A DNA stretch of 39,752 nt. Source: an uncultured Clostridia bacterium (GTDB taxonomy: Bacteria; Bacillota; Clostridia; Christensenellales; UBA1242). The notes beneath the pieces were generated by a model. That model had not been told where the DNA came from. It did no database searches and was given only the letters and a program-made list of their open reading frames with translations. The translations under genes and the position numbers were made by a program. The stretch covers positions 1 through 39,752 of the forward strand of contig CATKXS010000011.1 in NCBI GenBank assembly GCA_949841045.1, read 5' to 3'. How positions within the stretch are numbered: position 1 is the stretch's first letter; every line of letters starts with the position of its first letter. Shown in pieces: positions 1-8,441 of the stretch.

Positions 1-76
1 TGTTTAATATTTTTTTATTATGTTAAAATACATTGTAAGGAATAATAAAATTATATTGTCTTTTAGAGAGATTATT

Positions 77-472
77 ATGAAGCATGTTTGGGATTTTTTT
101 ACTTTTTGGACAAAAATAAGATTCAAATATGAAAGGCTTTCAAAAGATGAAGAAAAGAAAAAGAGCTCAATCAAGCTTGGTATTTGGTCTATTTGTGAAA
201 CACTTGTTGGGGCTATAATAACAGTGCTTGCTCTTTGGGGAATGTTATTATGCGTTAATGCTATGGGCAATAATTCGTTTATTCTTCCGCTAATTGGTGC
301 GATTGTGACAGCTGTTTTGGCTTTGACCGCTTTAGTTCGTGGAATAATAGGTGGACTATTATATATGATTTATCAGCTTAAGCTCAATAAACGTGCTATC
401 GGATATATTGCTTTAGCGCTTTGGCTTTTAGCTATCGGGGCAGTGATAGCAGTAGTTATCGTAGTTTTATAA
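77..472 (+). CDS. Small polytopic membrane protein, unknown function
   Basis: About 131 residues. The first 30 or so are charged and cytoplasm-like (KYERLSKDEEKKKSS). Three or four hydrophobic helices follow and run to the C-terminus, so it is an inner-membrane protein. The ORF track starts 19 codons earlier, but only the ATG at 77 has a purine-rich stretch (AGAGAG) just upstream, so I prefer it. I do not recognise the family. A strong hairpin-plus-T terminator follows, so it ends its own transcript. The promoter lies at or before the window edge. Confidence 0.6.
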   Translation: MKHVWDFFTFWTKIRFKYERLSKDEEKKKSSIKLGIWSICETLVGAIITVLALWGMLLCVNAMGNNSFILPLIGAIVTAVLALTALVRGIIGGLLYMIYQLKLNKRAIGYIALALWLLAIGAVIAVVIVVL

Positions 473-544
473 CCAAAATTTTGTTTGAACTAAATTTTAC
501 TTAAAATGCTGATGTCTTTTTATGTTATTGTTGTGTTTCAATTT

Positions 545-571
545 AAGCATGCGATTTTGCATGCTTTTTTT
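545..571 (+). terminator. Rho-independent terminator
   Basis: An 8-bp perfect stem (AAGCATGC/GCATGCTT) with a 6-nt loop runs into seven T residues. It closes the first membrane-protein gene. Confidence 0.85.
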
Positions 572-654
572 GTTTTTATCATATTTGTAATTTTGTTGTC
601 ATAATGTATAATGTAAAAATTTTGTTGATTTTTCAACAAATTTTTAAAAAACGC

Positions 655-684
655 TTTACAAATGATAGAGCAAAGTTGTATAAT
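655..684 (+). promoter_or_regulatory. Sigma-A-type promoter
   Basis: TTTACA and a perfect TATAAT are separated by 18 bp. It lies about 48 bp ahead of the GTG start at 732. Confidence 0.75.
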
Positions 685-731
685 CACTTTGTAATTCAAG
701 AATTATAAATTTAAAAAAGGAGGTAAAAGCT

Positions 732-1232
732 GTGAATAAGATTAAAGGTATAGTTTGTTATAGCGGTGGTATCTTATTTTCTGTTTTAACTTTTGTTTGG
801 TTTGCGCTTGCTGGTGTTACAACAAAGGTTGCACCTGTTCAAGGTGATGTTCAATTTGGAAGCGAAACAGTTTACAAATTGTTTACAGGCAATGGTGTTG
901 GTCTAGGCAAAACTTCTGTAATCTTCGCAATTATTGCACTCGTACTTGCATCTCTTCTTTTAATTGCTTGCGTGATTGGTCTTTTAAATCATTTTGGCAT
1001 TTTAAAAGCAGAATGGATTTCTTGGGTAACAATTGCTATCGCATCATTATTTGTTATTGCTGCCATTGTTTCTATGGCTTGCATGATTAAATATTGCGGA
1101 GACAACAGCGGAAATATGATTTACTATACAGTTAAAGCTTCTTGCGGCGTTGGCTTAATATTGCCAGTTGTAAGTTCACTTCTTGCACTTATTTCAGTGG
1201 CACTAAATAAGTTAAATCTTGAAAGAAAATAA
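732..1232 (+). CDS. Four-helix membrane protein, unknown function
   Basis: 166 residues starting with GTG. The start is fixed by an AAGGAGG box eight bases upstream. Hydrophobic segments at roughly residues 7-30, 60-85, 95-118 and 134-158 predict four transmembrane helices. The loop after helix 1 (about residues 30-58, including QGDVQFGSETVYKLF) is the longest non-hydrophobic part. Four membrane spans with one large loop recall tetraspan or claudin-like bacterial proteins, but I recognise no motif. It is a single-gene transcript with its own promoter and a weak downstream hairpin. Confidence 0.75.
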   Translation: MNKIKGIVCYSGGILFSVLTFVWFALAGVTTKVAPVQGDVQFGSETVYKLFTGNGVGLGKTSVIFAIIALVLASLLLIACVIGLLNHFGILKAEWISWVTIAIASLFVIAAIVSMACMIKYCGDNSGNMIYYTVKASCGVGLILPVVSSLLALISVALNKLNLERK

Positions 1233-1244
1233 ACTGATATATAA

Positions 1245-1274
1245 AAATGCAGGCTTTTTAGGTCTGTATTTTTT
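1245..1274 (+). terminator. Probable weak terminator
   Basis: AATGCAG can pair with CTGTATT (one G-U pair), followed by a T run, just after the membrane-protein gene. Confidence 0.5.
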
Positions 1275-1397
1275 AAAGATAATTTTGACTTAATTTAATT
1301 GACAAATTTTAGTATAAATCTTAAAATATTCTTATAGATTGACTACATAAAAATGAAGATTGATCTTACAAAAAATAGTTTTTATAAGGAGGAAAAT

Positions 1398-2054
1398 ATG
1401 GAAAAAATTATTCGAGTAACAGGAGAAGGAGAAAAAGGGGTAAAACCTGACACGATTGAGGTAGCACTTAATTTGAACGGGCTTAACAAAGATTATTCAA
1501 AGTCGCTTAGCCTTGTCGATGAAAAAGTGATTGCGCTTAAAGACGCACTAAAAAGTATAGGCATAAAAGATGTTAAAACTCAAAACTTTTCTGTTAGGCA
1601 AAAAGTCAAACGCATTTACACAAGAGACAATAATTATAAAGATGAGTTTGAAGGCTTTGAAACAAACCATAATCTGAAAGTATCTTTTGATTACGATACT
1701 AAGAAATTAGGCGAGGTTGTAAATTCAATTTCGGCGACAATTGTTGAGCCAAGACTTAATATTTCATTTGTGGCAAAAAATGTTGAAGGAGTAAAAGTAG
1801 AACTTTTAAAAGATGCGGTGGAAAAAGCCAAAGTAGATGCTCAAGTTCTTGCTGATGCAGCTGGGGTTAAACTTGGCTCTATTGTAACTATAAATCATAG
1901 TTTTAGCGAAGTAAGATATGACTATCCACAAAATTCTGAATTCATGGCGAAGGCCTGCAGGTATGGGTCGAGCGTGGGCTCAAGTTTAGATAGCATTGAA
2001 GTTGAAAATATTAAGCTTTCTGCAAATGTGACAATAGAATGGGAAATTAAATAA
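1398..2054 (+). CDS. SIMPL (DUF541) domain protein
   Basis: 218 residues. The start is at the internal ATG preceded by AAGGAGG, not the upstream ATG of the ORF track, which has no binding site. The opening (IRVTGEGEKGVKPDTIEVAL), the long amphipathic helices, the 'DVKTQNFSV' stretch and the closing beta strand ending in TIEWEIK are typical of the SIMPL/YggE (DUF541) family. Many members are periplasmic or surface proteins linked to oxidative stress. This copy has no signal peptide, so it is probably cytoplasmic. Its biochemical role is unknown. Confidence 0.82.
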   Translation: MEKIIRVTGEGEKGVKPDTIEVALNLNGLNKDYSKSLSLVDEKVIALKDALKSIGIKDVKTQNFSVRQKVKRIYTRDNNYKDEFEGFETNHNLKVSFDYDTKKLGEVVNSISATIVEPRLNISFVAKNVEGVKVELLKDAVEKAKVDAQVLADAAGVKLGSIVTINHSFSEVRYDYPQNSEFMAKACRYGSSVGSSLDSIEVENIKLSANVTIEWEIK

Positions 2055-2072
2055 AAATTGCCTCAATTTTAA

Positions 2073-2100
2073 TTGCATAATATTAAATTTGTGTTATAAT
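2073..2100 (+). promoter_or_regulatory. Promoter of small membrane protein
   Basis: TTGCAT and TATAAT with a 16-bp spacer, placed 18 bp ahead of the ATG at 2118 and leaving room for the AGGAGGG site. Confidence 0.65.
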
Positions 2101-2117
2101 ATCTTTAGGAGGGAAAA

Positions 2118-2342
2118 ATGGCAAAAACAAGTAATGATTATTTTGGACTTGGAAGACTTTTAAGTGTTATTCTTGCTTTTATTCCATTTACTGCTCTTAT
2201 TCTTGGCGTTGCAACTAGACTTAAAGAAGGAAAAATTGTAGCAGCTATTTTAAGAATATTTGTAGGTTGGAATATTGTTTGGATTTGTGACTTTATTCTC
2301 ATGATTCTCAATGGCAAGATTTTAAGACTCTTAAACATTTAA
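2118..2342 (+). CDS. Small two-helix membrane protein
   Basis: 74 residues with an AGGAGGG site four bases before the ATG. There are two hydrophobic helices (about residues 13-32 and 45-64) joined by a basic loop (TRLKEGK). No family is recognised. It has its own promoter and terminator, so it is a genuine monocistronic small protein rather than a shadow. The minus-strand ORF covering the same bases has no ribosome binding site. Confidence 0.72.
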   Translation: MAKTSNDYFGLGRLLSVILAFIPFTALILGVATRLKEGKIVAAILRIFVGWNIVWICDFILMILNGKILRLLNI

Positions 2343-2351
2343 TTAAAAATA

Positions 2352-2380
2352 CTCTCGCATATGTGCGAGAGCTTTTTTTT
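2352..2380 (+). terminator. Rho-independent terminator
   Basis: Perfect 8-bp stem CTCTCGCA/TGCGAGAG with a 4-nt loop and a run of eight T. Confidence 0.9.
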
Positions 2381-2496
2381 CGATAAAATTTTCAATTTTT
2401 TTATTTTTTAGCCTTTTATTTATTTGACTAAATATTTTTTTTGGATATAATCTCTAATGTGTAAATTTTAGATTTGCCGATTTTTTTAAATATTCC

Positions 2497-2525
2497 TTGC
2501 ACTATGGCATTTAATGTGTTATAAT
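2497..2525 (+). promoter_or_regulatory. Promoter of the secG-rnr transcript
   Basis: TTGCAC, a 17-bp spacer and TATAAT, 20 bp ahead of the 2545 start. It appears to drive the small membrane protein, secG and rnr together, because no terminator lies between them. Confidence 0.75.
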
Positions 2526-2544
2526 TTAATAAGGAGAATGGGTT

Positions 2545-2778
2545 ATGACAAGTTTGATTTGCAATTGGTTCCATGATTGGGGAAGGTCAATAAGGGCTGG
2601 ACTTGGTCAGGTCGGCCTTATAATTTTTATGGTTGCTTTTGCATGCATTGGTGCTATGCTTATATATGGAATTATTAAACATGCCACGATAACTATAAAA
2701 CGTAAAATTGAATGGGGATATTTATTTATTTTAATTATTATTATATTATTCTTTATTTGGTTTGCTACGCTAGTTTAG
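2545..2778 (+). CDS. Small two-helix membrane protein upstream of secG
   Basis: 77 residues with an AAGGAG site. Two hydrophobic helices (about residues 22-43 and 56-76) are separated by a basic stretch (KHATITIKRKIEWG). No family is recognised. The gap to secG is only 18 bp and there is no terminator, so the two genes are probably cotranscribed. A role near the translocon is conceivable from position alone. Confidence 0.7.
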   Translation: MTSLICNWFHDWGRSIRAGLGQVGLIIFMVAFACIGAMLIYGIIKHATITIKRKIEWGYLFILIIIILFFIWFATLV

Positions 2779-2796
2779 ATTTTTTAAGGAGAGATT

Positions 2797-3120
2797 ATGT
2801 ATAATTTTGTTTCAACATTATTAGATGGTGAAATTGCAAGCGATTTTGCTACGAAAGTTTTACCTGTACTTCGTTATGTACTATTTGCTATTATTATCGC
2901 TGCTGCCATTGTTATGATTATTACAACCCTCATGCAATCAAATGATTCAAATGGAGGAATGGACGCTTTTACAGGTGCAAAGCAAGAAAGTTATTATTCT
3001 CAAAATAAAGGTGCATCAAAAGATGCAATTTTGAAAAGAATAACTATTGCTATGGCAGTGATTATTTTTGTTTGCATTTTGACATTCTTCATCACTGAGC
3101 TTATTGCAGGTATAAAATGA
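2797..3120 (+). CDS. secG: Protein translocase subunit SecG
   Basis: 107 residues with an AAGGAGAG site. SecG is the small accessory subunit of the SecYEG channel that assists SecA-driven export. The protein has a first helix (about 25-46), a conserved polar loop beginning MQSNDSNGGMDAFTG and continuing through ESYYSQNKGASKDAILKR, and a second helix (about 84-104), which is the SecG pattern. It is somewhat longer than the usual 75-80 residues because of the N-terminal 24 residues. The stop overlaps the start of rnr (ATGA); secG-rnr-smpB is a common Bacillota order. Confidence 0.9.
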   Translation: MYNFVSTLLDGEIASDFATKVLPVLRYVLFAIIIAAAIVMIITTLMQSNDSNGGMDAFTGAKQESYYSQNKGASKDAILKRITIAMAVIIFVCILTFFITELIAGIK

Positions 3121-5204
3121 CAGTTAAATCAGTAATTTTAGATTTATTAAAGAAAGATGGTCTTTTCATAAAAGGGAAAGACAATCTTTTTTCTTTTATT
3201 TCAAAGACTTATTCCTTTAAAATTGAAGAAATCAAAAAAACTTTCCTTAATCTTGAAAAAGAAGGGCTAATTTATGAGATGAGCAAAAATAGATTTATCT
3301 CTCTTCCTTCGCATGGTTATGTGCGTGGACTCTTTATGGGCAATAGCAGAGGTTATGGCTTCTGTCATATCGAAAATTCTGATAAGGACGACATATTCAT
3401 ACCTGCAAACATGGTGAATGGTGCAATTGACGGCGATAGAGTAATTGTAAAAATCCTTTCTGATAATGAAGAGGGAAGCGATGGCAAAGTTGAAAAAATT
3501 TATAAACCTGTCAAACTACTTGCAGGTGTTGTGGTGAAAATGGGGAGCTCCTATTTTGTTGAGCTAGATAACAACCATATCCCATTTAAAATAAAACTTT
3601 CTGGTGGGATACCTTTTGAGGAAAATGATAGGGTTACAATAGAGCTTGAAAGAGGCAAGATTTTAAGCGGAAAGGTAACTGAAGTCTTAGGCAAGAGTGA
3701 AGATGTTAAGGCGTGCGAGCTTGCAATAATAAGAGACCATGGTCTTTATGAAACGTTTTCAGAAAGTGTACTTGAAGAGGCAAGGGCTCTTCCTAAAAAG
3801 ATAACAGACAAACAAAAGAAAGGTCGCGTTGACCTGACTGACAAGGTTATATTTACTATTGATGGTGAAGACGCGAAAGACCTTGATGACGCTGTTTCAA
3901 TTGAAAGACTTGAAAATGGTTATAAGTTAGGCGTCCATATAGCCGATGTTGGCGAGTATGTTAAATATAGTTCAAAACTTGACGAAGAGGCATTCAATCG
4001 TGGAACAAGCGTTTATTTCCCAACTTCAGTTTTGCCGATGCTTCCAAAAGAGCTGTCAAACGGCATTTGCTCACTTAATGAGGGCGAGGAGCGATTAACG
4101 CTAACATGTGAAATGGTCTTAGATAAAGAGGGCAATGTCAAAGCTCACAAGATTTATGAAAGTGTGATAAAGAGCAAGGCAAGGCTTAACTATACAAATG
4201 TCAACAAAATGTTCTTGGGTGAGACCTCTGACGAAAAGACAGAAAGCGTGAAAGAAGAACTTTTTATCATGAGAGAACTTGCTCATATTGTTGAAGATAA
4301 AAACAAGAGAATGGGAAGTCTCGATTTTGAAATTCCAGAAGTGCAGTTTGTGTTTGATGAAAAGGGCATGGCTGTTGGCTTTGAAAAACGAGAACGCAAT
4401 GACGCTCATAGACTCATTGAAGATTTTATGGTGCTGGCAAATCAAACAGTTGCAAAAGAATTTTGTGACAATGATATTCCATTTTTATATCGTGTTCATG
4501 AAGCGCCACAAAAGGAAAAAACTCTGGGGGTTATTGAATATCTTAAAGGTCTAAATATTAAGACGCCTAAAATTCCAGAAGTGCTTACGCCAAGTTATTA
4601 TCAAGAACTGATTAAACTTACGGCAGACAAGAGCTACACTGAAACGGTCAACAAAGTGATTTTGAGGTCAATGCAAAAGGCGAGATATTTTAATAGATGC
4701 TTAGGCCACTTTGGGCTTGCTCTTAAATACTATTGCCATTTCACTTCACCAATCAGACGTTATCCAGACCTTACGATACACCGCATTATAAAAGAGGTGC
4801 TTCATAAGGGAAAACTTACTGGTCGCAGAATAGAAGAGCTTGAAGAGTTCACCTTTGAAGCTGGTGAGCAGTCAAGTTTGACTGAGAAAAATGCCGACAA
4901 AGCAGAGCGTGAAGTCGATGACCTTTGGAAAGCATATCTTATGAAAGATAGAGTTGGAGAACTGTTTGATGGAGTTGTTTCATCAGTTACAAATTTTGGA
5001 ATCTTTGTTGAATTAGAAAATACTGTTGAAGGACTTATCAGAATTGAAGACTTACCAGATAATGGATTTTTACTCTTTGAAAAGCAACTTAAGCTTAAAG
5101 GAAACAGACTTGTATTTTCGGTAGGTGATAAGATTCAAGTTAAGCTTACCTCAGCAAATATTTATACAAGAAAAATTGATTTCGCTTTTGAGAAATTTTT
5201 ATAA
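3117..5204 (+). CDS. rnr: Ribonuclease R (3'-5' exoribonuclease)
   Basis: 695 residues. It degrades structured RNA processively and, with SmpB-tmRNA, removes non-stop mRNAs. Domains in order: N-terminal winged helix (1-65), cold-shock-like OB folds (about 70-220), RNB catalytic domain (about 230-565) and S1 domain (about 617-690). The active-site signature DGEDAKDLDDAVS is near residue 249, where the clustered Asp residues bind metal. The family motif HFTSPIRRYPDLTIHR is near residue 540. The S1 domain reads SSVTNFGIFVELENTVEGL. Translation is coupled to secG through a 4-bp overlap. It lacks the long Lys-rich tail of the E. coli enzyme. Confidence 0.95.
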   Translation: MTVKSVILDLLKKDGLFIKGKDNLFSFISKTYSFKIEEIKKTFLNLEKEGLIYEMSKNRFISLPSHGYVRGLFMGNSRGYGFCHIENSDKDDIFIPANMVNGAIDGDRVIVKILSDNEEGSDGKVEKIYKPVKLLAGVVVKMGSSYFVELDNNHIPFKIKLSGGIPFEENDRVTIELERGKILSGKVTEVLGKSEDVKACELAIIRDHGLYETFSESVLEEARALPKKITDKQKKGRVDLTDKVIFTIDGEDAKDLDDAVSIERLENGYKLGVHIADVGEYVKYSSKLDEEAFNRGTSVYFPTSVLPMLPKELSNGICSLNEGEERLTLTCEMVLDKEGNVKAHKIYESVIKSKARLNYTNVNKMFLGETSDEKTESVKEELFIMRELAHIVEDKNKRMGSLDFEIPEVQFVFDEKGMAVGFEKRERNDAHRLIEDFMVLANQTVAKEFCDNDIPFLYRVHEAPQKEKTLGVIEYLKGLNIKTPKIPEVLTPSYYQELIKLTADKSYTETVNKVILRSMQKARYFNRCLGHFGLALKYYCHFTSPIRRYPDLTIHRIIKEVLHKGKLTGRRIEELEEFTFEAGEQSSLTEKNADKAEREVDDLWKAYLMKDRVGELFDGVVSSVTNFGIFVELENTVEGLIRIEDLPDNGFLLFEKQLKLKGNRLVFSVGDKIQVKLTSANIYTRKIDFAFEKFL

Positions 5205-5239
5205 CAAAATTGCTTAAAAATTTGCCTTTTTAGAAAATG

Positions 5240-5269
5240 ATGAGAAAAGATAATTTAAACTTTTCTCAT
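5240..5269 (+). other. Inverted repeat in the rnr-smpB gap
   Basis: Perfect 10-bp arms ATGAGAAAAG/CTTTTCTCAT with a 10-nt loop. No T run follows on the plus strand, so it is a poor terminator and could instead be an mRNA-end stabilising hairpin for rnr. The remaining gap to smpB, about 5280-5380, is almost pure A with scattered T and G and holds no ORF. Confidence 0.45.
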
Positions 5270-5376
5270 TAAAAAAGGTGAAAAAATCGAAAAAAACTTA
5301 AATTTTATTAAAATTTGGGTCGAAATTAACAAAAAAATCAAAAAAAATATAAAAAATTAAAAAAAATATTAAAAAT

Positions 5377-5418
5377 TTGATTTTAGGTATTGAAATATAT
5401 TTATAATAGTGTTATAAT
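5377..5418 (+). promoter_or_regulatory. Overlapping smpB promoters
   Basis: Two sets can be read. TTGATT-19-TATAAT (-10 at 5402-5407) would start transcription before the AGGAG site. TTGAAA-17-TATAAT (-10 at 5413-5418) fits the consensus better but would start only a few bases before the ATG at 5429. Which one is used cannot be told from sequence. Confidence 0.6.
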
Positions 5419-5428
5419 AGGAGTCGAG

Positions 5429-5869
5429 ATGAAGATAATAACTAATAATAAAAAAGCTTATCACAATTTCTTCGTTTCAGACCTACTTGAGGCAGGCATT
5501 GAACTTAAAGGTGGTGAAATAAAATCTGTCGTTCGGGGCAAAATAAATTTAAGTGATAGTTATGTCGATATTAAAGGCGGCGAAGCTATTCTTAAAAATT
5601 GCTACATTGCTTCGGCAGAAGGAGCGCAACCTGACAGTCAAACCAAGCGTTCAAGGAGGCTACTCTTACATAAAGCGGAGATAATCAAATTGTCTCGCAA
5701 GGTGCAGGAAAAAGGTTTTTCCATTGTGCCTACAAAAGTCTATCTCTCGGGTGGCAAGGCAAAAGTAGAGATTGGGCTTGCGAAAGGCAAAAAACTTTAT
5801 GATAAGAGGGAAGTCCTTATGCAACGTTCTGTTCGTAGGGACATTGACCGAGCAATCAAAAACGTTTAA
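5429..5869 (+). CDS. smpB: SsrA-binding protein SmpB
   Basis: 146 residues, the usual SmpB length. It binds tmRNA and delivers it to ribosomes stalled on broken mRNA. Recognised by NKKAYHNFFVSDLLEAGIEL, GGEIKSVVRGKINLSDSYV, the LHKAEIIKL helix and the closing GLAKGKKLYDKRE followed by a basic tail. I moved the start 13 codons downstream of the ORF-track start, to the ATG after AGGAG, because the upstream part lies inside the promoter. The ssrA gene begins seven bases after the stop, so partner protein and RNA are adjacent. Confidence 0.94.
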   Translation: MKIITNNKKAYHNFFVSDLLEAGIELKGGEIKSVVRGKINLSDSYVDIKGGEAILKNCYIASAEGAQPDSQTKRSRRLLLHKAEIIKLSRKVQEKGFSIVPTKVYLSGGKAKVEIGLAKGKKLYDKREVLMQRSVRRDIDRAIKNV

Positions 5870-5876
5870 CCATTTT

Positions 5877-6265
5877 GGGGGCGTTATTTGGTCTCGACGG
5901 GGAGCATTGTTCAAAATGCAAAGCACGCGGTGAGCTCTCACCTAAAAAAGGGCAATTGCAAATAAACGCAAAAAATGAAAATGTAGTTCGTATGCCTAGC
6001 CTTGCTTGCGCTGCGTAACTAAAAAAATTCGGTTCGAAAAAATTCGACCTCTCTTCTTGTTTTCTCGCTAAAAACTTGTTAGGGATTATTTAAGCGCTCT
6101 TACATTCACAAGTTTGTCTTTATAGTGAATGCAAATTTTAAAAGGCTCGTTTATAAAAGGTTGTTTGTGGCCTAGTTATAAATTAAATTTAAGTACAAAC
6201 TAAGCGTGTAGAAAAGTTTTGAAAAAGTTTTTCGGAAGCGGGTTCAATTCCCGCCGTCTCCACCA
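5877..6265 (+). ncRNA. ssrA: tmRNA (10Sa RNA)
   Basis: About 389 nt. The 5' GGGGGCG pairs with CGTCTCC near the 3' end to form the tRNA-like acceptor stem (two G-U pairs), and the CCA is encoded. The 3' T-arm carries GGTTCAATTCC and the 5' end has the typical GGTCTCGACGGGGA. The tag reading frame starts at a GCA resume codon at 5968 and reads AKNENVVRMPSLACAA before TAA at 6016. A one-piece tmRNA directly after smpB acts with SmpB and RNase R in ribosome rescue. I see no convincing promoter between smpB and the RNA, so it may be processed from the smpB transcript. Confidence 0.95.
5968..6018 (+). other. tmRNA tag-peptide reading frame
   Basis: Resume codon GCA, then 15 more codons and TAA, giving AKNENVVRMPSLACAA. 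The hydrophobic ending LACAA fits the degradation-tag pattern (commonly LALAA or FALAA in Bacillota), but the tag is longer than usual and has Cys in place of the common Leu. Confidence 0.8.
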
Positions 6266-6318
6266 AAATCATCGGTCAGATGATAAGCAAAAAATTTATT
6301 AAAAAGGAAGTGTATTTT

Positions 6319-7509
6319 ATGAGTTCAGTAATTATCGCAGTAGTTGTTGTTCTTGGAATCATTGTTGCTGGAGGTTTTCTTCTTTATTTCTTAGGTGACC
6401 TTTTAATGAGCATCTCTGGTAAGAAAAAAGATTCAGACGCAATTAAAGAAAAACAACTTAAAGAGCAAAAAGATTTGGAAGCAAGAGTAAATGCTCTTGA
6501 AAACAGCCAAGAGGTTAAAAATGACCCTCAAATCGCCACAGTTTTATTTAATGGTGGTTATGTAGAGGATTACAATCCTAATGAGGATGAAGAAGTTGAG
6601 GCAGAGGAAGTTGCTACTGAAACAGCTCCAGTAGAAGAAGAGGAAACTGCTGAAGAAACAGAAGAAGTTGCTGAAGAGGCTTCTGAGGAAGAAGACAGCA
6701 CAAGTGAGTATATCAGACAAAGAAGAAAAGAACTTCTTGAAAGACTTGCTAAGATGCAAGAAGAAAATGAAGAAAACAGTGAAAACGAAGACACTGTTGA
6801 CCTTTCTGAAGAAACAGAAGAAGATGAAACTACAGAAGAACCTGCTGTAGATGAAGAAACAGTAGTAGAAGAAGTTGCTACCGAAACAACTGAAGAATCT
6901 GTTGAGACAGAAGAAACTCCAGTAGAGGATGCTGCTGAAGAAACAGAAGCAGAAACAGAAGAAGTTGTTGAAGAAGTTACAGAAGAAGTAGCTTCTGAAG
7001 AAAGAGTTGAACAAAGAGTTGAAGAAACTGTTGCTAGCGATGCTATCAACAACAATAGCCTTGCAGCTAACTTCTCACTTGAAGAACTTGAAGCTAAACT
7101 TGCAGAAGAGCAAGAAAAACTTAAAAACAACGAAAAAGACCTTCGTCAATGCAAGAAAGAATTTATTCCACTCAGAAGAGTAAAGAACACTCTTGAAAGT
7201 GATGAAAAGAAATTACGCAGAAAAGAAGCTCTTGTTGCTAAGCAAAAAGTAGTTCTTTACGGTGTAAACAACTATGCAGATATTGATGAAGAAAAAGCTC
7301 AAAAACTTGCTGAAGACCTTGACCTTCTTGACGGACTTAAACTTTCAGTTCAACACTGTCAAGAAGTTATGGATAAGAATCAAGATAGATACCCTCTTCT
7401 TGAACAAATCTTCAATTTGTTAACATCTCAAAACGAACAAATTAAAGACAACATTAAAGAACTTCAAGATGCTATTGCTGAGTTAAAGGGCGATACTGAC
7501 CAAGAGTAA
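6319..7509 (+). CDS. Membrane-anchored acidic coiled-coil protein
   Basis: 396 residues. The start chosen is the ATG after AAGGAAG, which drops 13 leader codons from the ORF-track call. One N-terminal helix (about 3-30) anchors it. Residues about 80-245 are a low-complexity segment dominated by Glu, Thr and Val, repeating EETEE and VEEVATET-like units. The last 140 residues are predicted coiled coil (EELEAKLAEEQEKLKNNEKD). The layout recalls EzrA-like or cell-envelope scaffold proteins, but there is no homology I can name. The serine-rich minus-strand ORF across the acidic region is only its complement. Confidence 0.8.
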   Translation: MSSVIIAVVVVLGIIVAGGFLLYFLGDLLMSISGKKKDSDAIKEKQLKEQKDLEARVNALENSQEVKNDPQIATVLFNGGYVEDYNPNEDEEVEAEEVATETAPVEEEETAEETEEVAEEASEEEDSTSEYIRQRRKELLERLAKMQEENEENSENEDTVDLSEETEEDETTEEPAVDEETVVEEVATETTEESVETEETPVEDAAEETEAETEEVVEEVTEEVASEERVEQRVEETVASDAINNNSLAANFSLEELEAKLAEEQEKLKNNEKDLRQCKKEFIPLRRVKNTLESDEKKLRRKEALVAKQKVVLYGVNNYADIDEEKAQKLAEDLDLLDGLKLSVQHCQEVMDKNQDRYPLLEQIFNLLTSQNEQIKDNIKELQDAIAELKGDTDQE

Positions 7510-7525
7510 AATTAAATATACAAAA

Positions 7526-7553
7526 AAGGCACAGAATTATCTGTGCTTTTTTT
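7526..7553 (+). terminator. Bidirectional terminator
   Basis: GCACAGA/TCTGTGC stem with a 4-nt loop, A run before and T run after. It can serve both the acidic-protein gene (+) and ung (-), which converge here. Confidence 0.85.
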
Positions 7554-7648
7554 AATATATAAAAATACTGCTTAGATATTTAGAAATAGGTTTGATTGAT
7601 ATGTCTTAATAGTTGTTTATAAAAAACTTTTAATGACACAATCTATGG

Positions 7649-8308
7649 TTATTGCCAATCTATAGGAGTTTGATTATGAGCCTCTAAAAACTCGTTACAT
7701 TTTGAAAAATGTTTACAGCCGAAAAATCCTCTATATGCAGATAATGGGCTTGGGTGAGGTGCTTTGAGTACAAGGTGCTGTGGTGCTATTTCGCTTGCAA
7801 AGTTTTGAGCGTATGAACCCCATAATAAGAATACAAGTGGTTTTTCTCTCTTTGCTACAATCTCAATAATTTTTCTTGTCAAGTTTTCCCAGCCTTTATC
7901 TTTATGTGAGTTGGCTTGACCTCTGCGAACTGTCAACACGCTGTTTAGAAGTAGTACGCCTTGATTTGCCCAACGTTCGAGATTGCCGTCTTTTTGGCAT
8001 TTTATATTAAGGTCACTTTCAATTTCTGTCATTATATTGACAAGAGATGGTGGAATTTCAACATCTGAAGGCACAGAAAAAGAAAGTCCTTGTGCCTGAC
8101 CAGGCTCATGATATGGGTCTTGTCCAATAATTACCACTTTAATTTCGTCTAGTGGAACATGATTGAGTGCATTAAAAATTTTATCCTCACTTGGATAAAT
8201 CTGATATTTTTCATATTCTCTTCTTAGAAAGTCTTGCAAAGTTTTAAAGTAATCTTTGTCAAATTCACTTTTAAGAAGTTCGTACCATTGTCTTTTGATT
8301 TTTATCAT
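7649..8308 (-). CDS. ung: Uracil-DNA glycosylase, family 1
   Basis: 219 residues, the normal family size. It removes uracil from DNA in base-excision repair. The water-activating loop GQDPYH (Asp64), LLLNSVLTVRRGQANSH, LVFLLWGSYAQ and the HPSPLSAYRGFFGCKHFS minor-groove loop (His185) are all present. The usual HPSPLSAHRG is HPSPLSAYRG here, a small change next to the catalytic loop. It is a single gene on the minus strand. Confidence 0.96.
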   Translation of the reverse strand: MIKIKRQWYELLKSEFDKDYFKTLQDFLRREYEKYQIYPSEDKIFNALNHVPLDEIKVVIIGQDPYHEPGQAQGLSFSVPSDVEIPPSLVNIMTEIESDLNIKCQKDGNLERWANQGVLLLNSVLTVRRGQANSHKDKGWENLTRKIIEIVAKREKPLVFLLWGSYAQNFASEIAPQHLVLKAPHPSPLSAYRGFFGCKHFSKCNEFLEAHNQTPIDWQ

Positions 8309-8386
8309 AGTTTAATTATATATTCAATAATAAATAATTGCAAATAAATTTAACTTTTTTTGGTAAAAGTCATTAATTTTAATAAA

Positions 8387-8415
8387 AAACATATTCGATA
8401 ATGAATATGTTTTTT
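8387..8415 (-). terminator. Terminator of the NifU-like/GGGtGRT operon
   Basis: AACATATTC pairs with GAATATGTT around a short loop. A T run follows on both strands, so it could also stop plus-strand read-through. Confidence 0.8.
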
Positions 8416-8441
8416 ATCGTTTATAAAAGTTGATTGAAATT

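Noticed and set aside
4119-4554. ORFs on both strands inside rnr
   Set aside because: They lie within a clear RNase R coding region in other frames and have no start signals.
6570-7130. 186-residue serine-rich minus-strand ORF (and a 156-residue Phe-rich one)
   Set aside because: They are the complement of the Glu-rich segment of the acidic protein; open only because of its codon repeats, with no ribosome binding site.
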